NCBI GenBank assembly: GCA_050699035.1
Contig: JBOHDE010000001.1
Coordinates: forward strand, 1-64,000
DNA length: 64,000 bases
Direction: 5' to 3'
Source of the DNA: WHTB01 sp050699035
GTDB lineage: Bacteria > Actinomycetota > Actinomycetes > Propionibacteriales > Nocardioidaceae
The notes under the pieces were generated by a model that saw only the letters and a program-made list of their open reading frames with translations, did not search any database and was not told the origin of the DNA. Positions within the stretch are counted from its first letter, which is position 1; each line of letters begins with the position of its first letter. The position numbers and the translations under genes were made by a program. Below, one piece after another: positions 8,384 to 15,793 of the stretch.

Positions 8384-8785
8384 GTGGTGGTGGCGCACCT
8401 TGAGCTGATCGCGATCATTGTGGACGACTTTGACCCTGCTATCGAGTTTTTCGTTGAGGCACTGGGTTTTGAGCTGGTCGAGGACTCATCGTCGCGCACG
8501 AACGACGGGCAGCCGAAGCGGTGGGTTGTCGTTCGTCCTCCCGGTGCGCAGACCGCGGTGCTGCTCGCACGTGCGGACGGAGCCCGGCAGGCGGAGGCGG
8601 TCGGCACTCAGGTCGCCGGCCGGGTCGGCTTCTTCCTCCAGGTCGACGACTTCGACGCCAGCTACCGGCACATGCAGGAGGCGGGCGTGGAGTTCGTTAC
8701 CGCACCGCGCACCGAACCGTACGGCCGCGTCGCCGTGTTCCTCGACATCGCCGGAAACCGTTGGGATCTGTTGCAGGCGGTGTGA
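8384..8785 (+). CDS. VOC (glyoxalase/bleomycin-resistance) family protein
   Basis: About 133 residues fold as two beta-alpha-beta-beta-beta units. The first is LELIAIIVDDFDPAIEFF, and the second is GFFLQVDDFDASYRHMQEAG, ending in VAVFLDIAGNRWDLLQ with the usual D-x-x-G-N-x-W/L. Three consecutive GTG codons (8384, 8387, 8390) could start it; the first is best spaced from GGAG at 8373. The gene is complete before the N gap, and the second copy of its tail after the gap is an assembly duplicate. The ligand is unknown. Confidence 0.8.
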   Translation: MVVAHLELIAIIVDDFDPAIEFFVEALGFELVEDSSSRTNDGQPKRWVVVRPPGAQTAVLLARADGARQAEAVGTQVAGRVGFFLQVDDFDASYRHMQEAGVEFVTAPRTEPYGRVAVFLDIAGNRWDLLQAV

Positions 8786-9016
8786 GGCGNNNNNNNNNNN
8801 NNNNNNNNNNNNNNNNNNNNNNNNNNNNNNNNNNNNNNNNNNNNNNNNNNNNNNNNNNNNNNNNNNNNNNNNNNNNNNNNNNNNNNNNNTACCGGCACAT
8901 GCAGGAGGCGGGCGTGGAGTTCGTTACCGCACCGCGCACCGAACCGTACGGCCGCGTCGCCGTGTTCCTCGACATCGCCGGAAACCGTTGGGATCTGTTG
9001 CAGGCGGTGTGAGGCG
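8663..9016. repeat. Assembly artefact: 127-bp duplicate around a 100-N gap
   Basis: Bases 8663-8789 and 8890-9016 are identical over 127 bp, and 8790-8889 are exactly 100 N. An overlap of exactly 127 bases with an arbitrary 100-N filler is the signature of contigs from a k=127 de Bruijn assembly that were scaffolded but not merged. The second copy of the VOC gene tail is therefore probably not real, and the true sequence probably contains the 127 bp once. Confidence 0.85.
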
Positions 9017-9583
9017 TCAACGGCGTTGGTGGCCCAGGAGGTGGGCGAGGCGGGCGGTCGCCGAATCCTCTTGGGTCGTACGGGGCGGGTCGTACATGAC
9101 GCCGCGGAGGCGCTCAGGAACGATCTGCGGTCCGGCGGTGTCAAGACACCGTTGAGCCACCGCCTCCAGCTGTGCCGGTTGGCTCGTGGCCACGGCCAGG
9201 TCCCATCCGTGGGTCACTGTCTCCACCGTGAAGCCATGCGCCGCCGCCTGAGCGCTGCAGACACCCCACGGGGCGGTGACCTCGTCGTCGCCTTGCCGGG
9301 ACGTCCAGGCCGCCTCGATCTGTTGTGTCAGTGCGGAGTACGTGGTGGCGAGGTCATCGTCTGCTACGTCGGTGACGACATGGGGGATGTGCCGTGTGGA
9401 CGTACCCATCGCTGTGCTTAGGCCCCGGTGGGCTGTGCCGACCAGATGCCCCATCAACTGTCGGACGGTGAACTCTGCGCATTGAGTGGGCAAGTCACGG
9501 TGCGCCCCCGCCGTGGTGCGCATCAGTGATGCGACCCACGCCAGCGAGTCGAAGTAGTCGTCTCGTTGCCTCTCCCATGCCAT
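9017..9583 (-). CDS. TIGR03086-type (mycothiol-dependent maleylpyruvate isomerase-like) protein
   Basis: The 188-residue product has the DinB-like four-helix N-terminal domain of the family. It shows CAEFTVRQLMGHLVGTAHRG, whose conserved His lies in the metal-site helix, and then FTVETVTHGWDLAVAT with the third metal His. Members are metalloenzymes or presumed thiol transferases that use mycothiol in actinobacteria; the substrate here is unknown. ATG 9583 gives a normal N-terminus (MAWERQRDDYFDSL), and a GTG at 9601 would add six residues. Neither start has a good ribosome-binding site. Confidence 0.75.
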   Translation of the reverse strand: MAWERQRDDYFDSLAWVASLMRTTAGAHRDLPTQCAEFTVRQLMGHLVGTAHRGLSTAMGTSTRHIPHVVTDVADDDLATTYSALTQQIEAAWTSRQGDDEVTAPWGVCSAQAAAHGFTVETVTHGWDLAVATSQPAQLEAVAQRCLDTAGPQIVPERLRGVMYDPPRTTQEDSATARLAHLLGHQRR

Positions 9584-9668
9584 CGCCGAAGGGTAGGGCA
9601 CTCCAGCGACACGAGGCCCGGAGTCCCATGCCGACCGGCCGCCGTCATTGCCAACACCTACAGCTTCA

Positions 9669-9692
9669 ACTAATATAAGAGACGACTAATAT
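9669..9692 (+). promoter_or_regulatory. Direct repeat ACTAATAT x2, likely promoter/operator of the SRPBCC-arsR operon
   Basis: ACTAATAT occurs at 9669-9676 and again at 9685-9692, a 16-bp period, in an AT-rich island 27 bp before the SRPBCC start. Each copy contains TAATAT, a good -10 hexamer. Paired sites at this distance suit autoregulation by the ArsR-type repressor encoded second in the operon. Confidence 0.4.
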
Positions 9693-9718
9693 CTGGACGA
9701 CACCAAGGAGAGCTGACC

Positions 9719-10348
9719 ATGGGCGACGTCTTCGCAGCAGAGTTTCGTCGGGTGGAGAACAGCGAGCACCTGGGCAAGCCCGCGCTCGTCGCTGTCGCGA
9801 TCCGTACCTATGACACGACGGTCGAGGATCTGTGGGACGCGATCACGACGCCGGCTCGACTGGCCCGCTGGTTCCTCCCGGTCGACGGCGACCTGGTGCT
9901 CGGCGGCCGGTACCAGCTCGAGGGCAACGCGAGTGGCAGCATCACCCGCTGCGAATCCCCCGAAGCCCTCGATCTCACCTGGGAGATCATGGGAGGCACG
10001 AGCTGGGTCAACCTGCGGCTCGCTCCCGACGGCGACCAGGCGCGGCTCACACTGGAGCACATCGCCCACAAGGACGGGGTGGGCGCAGAGCACCTGGCGC
10101 AGTTCGGTCCGGGCGCGGTCGGCATCGGCTGGGATCTCGGGCTCAACGGACTGGAGCGGCACATCGCCGATCCGGCGGCTTCCTTCGACCATGAGGAGGC
10201 CGAGGCGTGGACGGCGTCGGACGAGGGGAAGGCGTTCATCCGCGCGAGCGGCCAGGCCTGGGGCGAGGCGCACGCCGCGTCGGGTGAGGACGCCGACGAC
10301 GCCCGCGCGAAGGCTGAGCGGACCATCGCGTTCTACACCGGTGAATGA
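9719..10348 (+). CDS. SRPBCC (AHSA1-like) protein
   Basis: The 209-residue protein shows the AHSA1 pattern. VAIRTYDTTVEDLWDAITT is followed by LARWFLPVDGDLVLGGRY and a C-terminal helix with GWDLGLNGLERHI. AAGGAG lies eight bases before the ATG. Its stop overlaps the start of the following ArsR-type gene by 4 bp. SRPBCC-ArsR pairs are common in actinobacteria, where the repressor controls its own operon. The bound ligand is unknown. Confidence 0.85.
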   Translation: MGDVFAAEFRRVENSEHLGKPALVAVAIRTYDTTVEDLWDAITTPARLARWFLPVDGDLVLGGRYQLEGNASGSITRCESPEALDLTWEIMGGTSWVNLRLAPDGDQARLTLEHIAHKDGVGAEHLAQFGPGAVGIGWDLGLNGLERHIADPAASFDHEEAEAWTASDEGKAFIRASGQAWGEAHAASGEDADDARAKAERTIAFYTGE

Positions 10349-10674
10349 TGCACGCGTTCGACGTCCTCGGTGATCCGGTTCGCCGGCGCATCCTGGAGAT
10401 CCTGGCCGAACAGGAACATTCCTCGGGACAGGTCGTCGAGGTCATCTCCGCAGAGTTCGGCATCACCCAGTCGGCGGTCTCCCAGCAGCTCAAGGTCCTG
10501 CGGGAGAGTGGGTTCGCGACCGTACGTGCCGAGGGTGCACGCCGGGTGTACGCGGTTGACGCGGGGCCGCTGGCCGAGGTCGACGCGTGGCTCGAACAGT
10601 TCCGCCGGTTCTGGGGCCCACCCCTCGAAGCTCTGGCCACCGAGGTCGCGCGCGGGAAGCGTGCACGTCGTTGA
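10345..10674 (+). CDS. ArsR-family winged-helix regulator
   Basis: The 109-residue product has the family layout: HAFDVLGDPVRRRILEIL at the N-terminus, then the recognition helix ITQSAVSQQLKVLRESG and a wing (ATVRAEGARRVYAVD). No metal-binding cysteine is present in the DNA-binding helix, so it is the non-metal kind usually paired with SRPBCC genes. It overlaps the SRPBCC stop and probably binds the ACTAATAT repeats upstream of the pair. Confidence 0.88.
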   Translation: MMHAFDVLGDPVRRRILEILAEQEHSSGQVVEVISAEFGITQSAVSQQLKVLRESGFATVRAEGARRVYAVDAGPLAEVDAWLEQFRRFWGPPLEALATEVARGKRARR

Positions 10675-10728
10675 TGGTCTGGCGACAGGAGAGCCGGGTC
10701 CCCGGATGACGGGCCGCCACACCCGACG

Positions 10729-10890
10729 CTACGGTCGAGCGCGACCGGCGGACACCTGCCGTCGTTCCTCCGGGGTGGTGCCGCCCCACACACCGCGGGC
10801 AGCGGCGAGCTGACCGAGCGCGACACCGATCGGGAAGAAGACATCGGGATCGACCTCGGCACAGGCGGCCAGGTCGCGCCAGGACCGGAG
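10729..10890 (-). pseudogene. whiB-like gene remnant with internal deletion
   Basis: A minus-strand frame reads WRDLAACAEVDPDVFFPIG, the WhiB N-terminus with its first Cys. After about ten unrelated residues it reads ARGVWGGTTPEERRQ, the WhiB G-V-W-G-G turn. The middle segment with the other three iron-sulfur cysteines is missing. The frame has a stop immediately upstream and no start codon. A WhiB needs all four cysteines to hold its cluster, so this is a dead fragment. It begins directly after the stop of the MMPL gene. Confidence 0.65.
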
Positions 10891-13206
10891 TCACGATACG
10901 ACCGGGACCTGGTGCGGGGTTGCGGGGTCGTTCGCGGGGTCGTTCGCGGGCCGGAACGTGTCGGCCCGCCCTTCGACGTGCAGTTGAGGCAGCCAGCGGT
11001 CCAGGGTGCGGGGCAACCACCAGTTGCCGCGGCCGAGCAGCTGCATGACTGCGGGCACGAGCAGCATCCGGACGATGGTTGCGTCCACCACGATGGCGGC
11101 GACCATCCCGACGCCGAAGGACTTGATGGTCACGTTGTCGGTCGCCATCAGCGCCGCGAAGACCACGATCATGATGGTCGCGGCGGCGGTGATCACCCGG
11201 CCGGTGCCGGCAAGACCGGACAGGACGGCCCGGCTGTTGTCCCGGGTGTGCACCCAGGTCTCGCTCATCCGGCTGATCAGGAAGACCTCGTAGTCCATGG
11301 AGAGCCCGAACAGCACGGCGAACATGATGACCGGCACGAATCCCGCCAGCGGGGCGGGGGACTCGATGCCGATCAGGTTGCCGGCCCAGCCGCCTTCGAG
11401 GAAGAACGCCAGCACGCCGTACGCCGCCGCTATCGACAGCAGGTTCATCACGGCCGCCGTCACGGCGATCACGACGCTGCGGAACGCCAGGAGCAGCAGG
11501 AGCATCGACACGATGACGACGCCGCCGATCAAGAGCGGGAGCCGGTCGACCAGAGACTTGTTGAGGTCGATGGTCGTGGCGGTCCTGCCGCCGACGTGGG
11601 CCCGCGCCCCGGTGCCGTTGGTGGCGGCCGGGAGGACGTCGTCCCGGACGCTACGCACCAGGTCGACGGTTACGGTGTCTTGCGGACCGGTGGTGGGTAC
11701 GACGGTCAACAGCGCCGTGTCTCCGTCACTAGTGACCGTCGGCGGCGACACCGCGGCGACGCCGGCGGTGGACTCCAGGCCGGCGTGCAACCGGGCGATC
11801 GCAGCGTCGTCGTCGGCTCGGGTCAGATCCACTGCCACCAGCAGCGGTCCACTGGTGCCGGGACCGAAGCTCTCGGCCAGCAGGTCGTGTGCCTGCCGGT
11901 TCGAGGTGCCCGCGGAGTCGTTGCCCGCGTCGGGCATGGCGTAGTGGACGCCAAGGAACGGCGCGGCCAGCAAGACCAGCACGGCCAGGCTCCCCACGAC
12001 GGCGAGACCGCTGTGCCGCTGCACCAACCCGCTCCACCGCACCCAGCCCGTCGCCGGGACCAGGTGACCGTCGGTGGAGATCTCAACGGCACGGCGACGC
12101 CGCAGCGGCAGCCGCAGCCGGTCGACCCACCTTCCCCAAAAGCCCAGCAACGCGGGGAACAGGGTCAGGGCCGCCAGCATCACGGTCAGCACCGCGACCA
12201 TCGTGACGACGGCCGTGCCGTCCATGATCGACAGATTCATCGCGAACAACCCGCCCATGCTCACGATGACAGTGCCGCCGGCCACGAGAACGGCCCGACC
12301 CGCGGTGTCGAGGGTGGCCACTGTGGCGGTCTCGGGATCGAGTCCGACGGCTCGCCACTCCCGGAACCGGGTCACCATCAAGAGCGCGTAGTCGACGCCC
12401 ACCGCGATACCGAGCATCGCCCCGATGAGCGGCGCGAAGTCCGGCACGTCGACCACAGACGCCACCAGGCCGACCAGGCCGGAGCTCACCAGCAGCGCCC
12501 CCAGCGCGATGGCCAGCGGCAGCCCGGCAGCCACCAACGATCCGAACGTGAACAGCAGGATCACGGCGGCCGCAAGCAACCCGATCATCTCGGTACTGCC
12601 CGCGGGTGCTTCTGCGAGCTGCACCGCCTGTCCGCTGAAAGCGATCTCCAGGCCGCCGCCCTCGGCTTCCTCCGCGGCGGACAGCAGCTTCTCGGTATCC
12701 TCGACCGGCATGTCGTTGGAGTTTGTGACATCGAGGTAGACCCGCGCCACCAACGTCCGCCGGTCGGGCGAGACCGAGGACTCGGTGGAGTAGGGGTCCT
12801 CCACCTCGGCCACATGGGGCATGCCCGCAACCGTGCCGAGCAAGGCCTTGACCCGGCTTTCTACCTCGGGACTGGTGACCTCGTCGGCGCGTACCACCAC
12901 ATCCACGCGATCGCCCGACTGGGCGGGGAACCGCTCCGCCAGCAGACGCTGCGCCCGCTCGGAATCCGAACCCGGCAAGGTGGTGCCGTTGGTGAGATCT
13001 CCGCCGAACGCCGATGACAGGCCGAAGGCGAGGCCGAGCCCGAGGAGCCAGGCGATCACCACCACTCCGCGCCGTCGGAAGGCGATCCCGGCGAGTCTCC
13101 CCAGGGGTCCCGGCCGCGGCGCAGCCGATGATTCCTGGCGACCGATGCGCGGGGTTACGTCAGGGTGAGAGGTTTCGGTACGTGGCTTCACGACAGCGAT
13201 CGTCAC
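10891..13206 (-). CDS. MMPL/RND-type membrane transporter
   Basis: The 771-residue protein has the duplicated MMPL plan: a first helix (VVIAWLLGLGLAFGL), a large outside loop, five helices with GVDYALLMVTRFREW, then the same again with FGLSMDYEVFLISRMSE near residue 620. The conserved Asp-Tyr pairs in both halves are the proton-relay positions of the family. MMPL proteins export lipids or drugs in mycolic-acid bacteria and relatives; the cargo here is unknown. The gene is divergent, with a 147-bp gap, from a two-component system that may control it. Confidence 0.88.
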   Translation of the reverse strand: MTIAVVKPRTETSHPDVTPRIGRQESSAAPRPGPLGRLAGIAFRRRGVVVIAWLLGLGLAFGLSSAFGGDLTNGTTLPGSDSERAQRLLAERFPAQSGDRVDVVVRADEVTSPEVESRVKALLGTVAGMPHVAEVEDPYSTESSVSPDRRTLVARVYLDVTNSNDMPVEDTEKLLSAAEEAEGGGLEIAFSGQAVQLAEAPAGSTEMIGLLAAAVILLFTFGSLVAAGLPLAIALGALLVSSGLVGLVASVVDVPDFAPLIGAMLGIAVGVDYALLMVTRFREWRAVGLDPETATVATLDTAGRAVLVAGGTVIVSMGGLFAMNLSIMDGTAVVTMVAVLTVMLAALTLFPALLGFWGRWVDRLRLPLRRRRAVEISTDGHLVPATGWVRWSGLVQRHSGLAVVGSLAVLVLLAAPFLGVHYAMPDAGNDSAGTSNRQAHDLLAESFGPGTSGPLLVAVDLTRADDDAAIARLHAGLESTAGVAAVSPPTVTSDGDTALLTVVPTTGPQDTVTVDLVRSVRDDVLPAATNGTGARAHVGGRTATTIDLNKSLVDRLPLLIGGVVIVSMLLLLLAFRSVVIAVTAAVMNLLSIAAAYGVLAFFLEGGWAGNLIGIESPAPLAGFVPVIMFAVLFGLSMDYEVFLISRMSETWVHTRDNSRAVLSGLAGTGRVITAAATIMIVVFAALMATDNVTIKSFGVGMVAAIVVDATIVRMLLVPAVMQLLGRGNWWLPRTLDRWLPQLHVEGRADTFRPANDPANDPATPHQVPVVS

Positions 13207-13341
13207 GCGATCGGCCCTGCGCCGGCGTCAGCCCACGGATGGCAACGAGCACGACGTCGACGTAGGCAGCACTCGCCCGACCGCGCTCGTCGTCGTAGGT
13301 GACCGCGCTTCCCGGCGGGAGTCTTCACCGCCGCGTGAACC

Positions 13342-13347
13342 TATGAT
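13342..13347 (+). promoter_or_regulatory. -10 box of a probable leaderless promoter
   Basis: TATGAT at 13342-13347 ends six bases before the ATG at 13354, which places the transcription start at or next to the start codon. No ribosome-binding site is present in this short interval, in keeping with leaderless translation of the histidine kinase. Confidence 0.45.
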
Positions 13348-13353
13348 CGCGGC

Positions 13354-14565
13354 ATGCGACATCGTGTGGCTTCGTTCCGCCTGCCTGCCCCGGTGCAGGA
13401 CGTGTTGCTCGCGCTGTTCGTCACCGTGATGCAGGTGCAAGGGGTGAGAGGCGCCTCGGAATCTGAAGGCGCCGTCGCGGCGCGGCACCTGACCGAGCTC
13501 GGCAGTCTGGGCTACGTCCTGCTGGTCGTCAGTGGGTTGGCACTGGCCGGGCGCCGCCGGTGGCCATTGCCGGTGTTCCTCACCGCCGCGCTTGCCAGCA
13601 TGGCGTACTTCGCCCTCGACTTTCCCGACGGGCCCGGCTGGCTCGGGCTCTTCGTCGCCCTCTACACCCTCACCGCCCACGGCGACGGGCGTCGCTCGCT
13701 GGTGATCGCGGGCGTCGGCATCACCGCGTTGGCGACGGTCTGGCTGACCGCCGCGGCTGACATCGAGCCGCGCGCCGCCATCGGCTGGGTCTTCTTCCGC
13801 ATCGGCGCGTCGATCATGAGCGCCGCCCTGGGGGAGTCGACCCGATCCCGGCGAGTCATCGCGGCCGAAGCCCACGAGCGTGCGGACTGGGCCGAACGGA
13901 CCCGCGAGGAGGAAGCACGAGCCCGGGTCGACGCCGAACGGCTGCGGATCGCCCGCGAGGTCCACGACACCGTCGCCCACGCCATCGCGATCATCAACGT
14001 GCAGGCCGGCGTCACCGCGCATGTGCTCGACAAGCGACCCGAGCGGGCGCGCGACACGCTGGTCGCCATCGAGCACACCAGCTCCCAGGCGCTCGAGGAG
14101 ATGCGCACCATCCTCGGGGTCCTGCGAGACGACCAGGACGGGCGGCTTCCGCACCCCGGCCTGGGGCAGATCGACGAGCTCGTCGCGAAGGCACGCGACG
14201 CGGGACTCGACATCAAGCTGCAGGAAGGTTCGCCGACGGCAGTGCTTCCGAGCGCGGTGGGCAGTGCCGTCTACCGGATCCTGCAGGAGTCGATCACCAA
14301 CGTGATCCGCCACGTCGGCCCGACTCGGGTGACGGTCGGGCTGACCTACGCCCTCGACTCACTCGAGCTGCGCGTGACCAACGAAGGTCCCCAGCTGCCG
14401 AGCAACGGCGCGGGGGCCTCGACCAGGTCGGGCCGAGGGATCCTCGGCATGCGTGAGCGGTGTCAGCTCCTGGGCGGACAGCTTGACGCAGGCCCCCTTG
14501 CGGAGGGTGGGTACGAGGTCAGGGCTCGGCTCCCGCTGGCGCCGACCGAAACGGCACGTCGATGA
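13354..14565 (+). CDS. Two-component sensor histidine kinase (NarX/DesK-like)
   Basis: The 403-residue kinase has four or five membrane helices in residues 15-160. A dimerisation helix follows with EVHDTVAHAIAIINVQ, the phosphoacceptor His of the HisKA_3 type. The HATPase domain has the N-box SITNVIRH and the G-box GRGILGMRERCQLLGG. There is no separate input domain, so the membrane part is the likely sensor. Its last codons overlap the regulator start (ATGA). The pair probably senses envelope stress and acts on the divergent MMPL gene, which is inference from layout. Confidence 0.88.
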   Translation: MRHRVASFRLPAPVQDVLLALFVTVMQVQGVRGASESEGAVAARHLTELGSLGYVLLVVSGLALAGRRRWPLPVFLTAALASMAYFALDFPDGPGWLGLFVALYTLTAHGDGRRSLVIAGVGITALATVWLTAAADIEPRAAIGWVFFRIGASIMSAALGESTRSRRVIAAEAHERADWAERTREEEARARVDAERLRIAREVHDTVAHAIAIINVQAGVTAHVLDKRPERARDTLVAIEHTSSQALEEMRTILGVLRDDQDGRLPHPGLGQIDELVAKARDAGLDIKLQEGSPTAVLPSAVGSAVYRILQESITNVIRHVGPTRVTVGLTYALDSLELRVTNEGPQLPSNGAGASTRSGRGILGMRERCQLLGGQLDAGPLAEGGYEVRARLPLAPTETARR

Positions 14566-15257
14566 GCGCATCCATCCCCTCCTCCGACAGCGCCCCGATC
14601 AAGGTGCTGCTCGTCGACGACGAAGGTCTCGTCCGCTCCGGCTTCAGGTTGCTGCTCGACACGGAGGACGACATCACGGTGGTCGGCGAGGCCACCAACG
14701 GTGTCGAGGCCGTCCACCAGGCCCGCGCCATGCGGCCCGACGTCGTACTCATGGACATCCGGATGCCCGGGGTCGACGGTATCCAGGCCACCCAGCAGAT
14801 CGCCAAGACGGCCGGACTCCAGCAGGTTCGGGTCCTGATCCTGACGACCTACGAGACCGAGGAGTACGTCTTCGACGCGCTCGAAGCCGGCGCGAGCGGT
14901 TTCCTCCTCAAAGACGCCGGGCCGGCCGAGCTGCTGCACGCCATCCGGGTGGTAGCCGCCGGCGAAGCGCTGCTCGCGCCGCGGATCACCCGCCGCCTCA
15001 TCGCGCATTTCACCGCTGCGCGGGTCGCGACCCAAGCCGGCGACGACCGGCTGGCTGTCCTGACCCAGCGCGAGCGCGAGGTGCTCGCGCTGGTCGGTCA
15101 GGGCCTGAGCAACGACGAGGTCGGTGCCACGCTGCACCTCAGCCCGGCCACCGCCCGTACCCACGTCAGCCACGCGATGGGGAAGCTGGGTGCGCGCGAC
15201 CGGGCTCAGCTGGTCGTCATCGCCTACCAGACCGGTTTAGTCAGCCCTCAGCCCTGA
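14562..15257 (+). CDS. NarL/LuxR-type response regulator
   Basis: The 231-residue regulator has a receiver domain (IKVLLVDDEGLVRSGF; VVLMDIRMPGVDG with the phosphoacceptor Asp; ILTTYETEEY; FLLKDAGP with the conserved Lys). A LuxR-type helix-turn-helix follows (LTQREREVLALVGQGLSNDE and HLSPATARTHVSHAM). It overlaps the kinase gene by 4 bp and is its cognate partner. Confidence 0.92.
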   Translation: MSASIPSSDSAPIKVLLVDDEGLVRSGFRLLLDTEDDITVVGEATNGVEAVHQARAMRPDVVLMDIRMPGVDGIQATQQIAKTAGLQQVRVLILTTYETEEYVFDALEAGASGFLLKDAGPAELLHAIRVVAAGEALLAPRITRRLIAHFTAARVATQAGDDRLAVLTQREREVLALVGQGLSNDEVGATLHLSPATARTHVSHAMGKLGARDRAQLVVIAYQTGLVSPQP

Positions 15258-15298
15258 CCAAGCACGGCAAGGACGGCGGTGGGTTTTCTTCGACTCGG

Positions 15299-15325
15299 TG
15301 TCGATCCGGTGCTGCGCCATTCGAC
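15299..15325 (+). promoter_or_regulatory. Candidate ECF42-type promoter of the second DGPF-ECF42 pair
   Basis: TGTCGA at 15299-15304 is followed after 16 bp by TCGAC at 15321-15325, then a 48-bp leader to the GTG start. It matches the ECF42 consensus as I recall it and shares its first eight bases (TGTCGATC) and spacing with the site at 2684, implying autoregulation. Confidence 0.5.
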
Positions 15326-15373
15326 CTGGGAGTGAAAGGGTCCGTACGGGACCTGCCAGCAAAGGAGACGACC

Positions 15374-15793
15374 GTGAAGTACATGCTGATCATGCGCGCG
15401 ACCGACGAGGCGAACGAGGCGTTCCAGGACGTCGACTTCGACCAGATCATCGAGGCGATGGGACGCTACAACCATGAGCTGATCTCGGCCGGCGTTCTGG
15501 TGGCGGCCGAGGGGCTCGACGCCGCCGCGGACGGTGTCGTCGTCGACTTCTCCGCCGAGACCCCGGTGGTGACCGACGGACCCTACGGCGAGACCAAGGA
15601 GCTCTTCGGCGGCTACTGGATCCTCGACGTCGCGTCCAAGGAAGAAGCGGTGGAGTGGGCCAAGCGGGCCCCGATGACCGGACCTGGCCTGAAGACCGAG
15701 ATCCGTCGGGTCACCAGGATCGACGAGTTCCCGCAGGACAACGAGTGGATCCAGAAGGAGCGGGCGTGGCGGGAGGCGACCGGCCAGCTGTGA
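15374..15793 (+). CDS. DGPF (YCII-related) protein, second copy
   Basis: The 139-residue product begins VKYMLIMRATDEANEAF from a GTG with AAGGAG eight bases upstream. It carries TDGPYGETKELFGGYWIL, the family motif with Tyr instead of Phe. It is longer than the first copy because of a C-terminal tail with RVTRIDEFPQDNEW. The stop overlaps the GTG of the sigma gene (GTGA). It probably functions with that sigma factor, by an unknown mechanism. Confidence 0.88.
   Translation: MKYMLIMRATDEANEAFQDVDFDQIIEAMGRYNHELISAGVLVAAEGLDAAADGVVVDFSAETPVVTDGPYGETKELFGGYWILDVASKEEAVEWAKRAPMTGPGLKTEIRRVTRIDEFPQDNEWIQKERAWREATGQL

Noticed and set aside
8890..9013. A second VOC gene fragment after the N gap
   Set aside because: It is base-for-base identical to the end of the first copy over exactly 127 bp, as expected of an assembly overlap.
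10912..13017. Plus-strand open frame of about 700 codons opposite the MMPL gene
   Set aside because: Low-complexity His/Arg/Gln/Gly-rich product typical of antisense frames in high-GC genes; the MMPL gene has clear family motifs.
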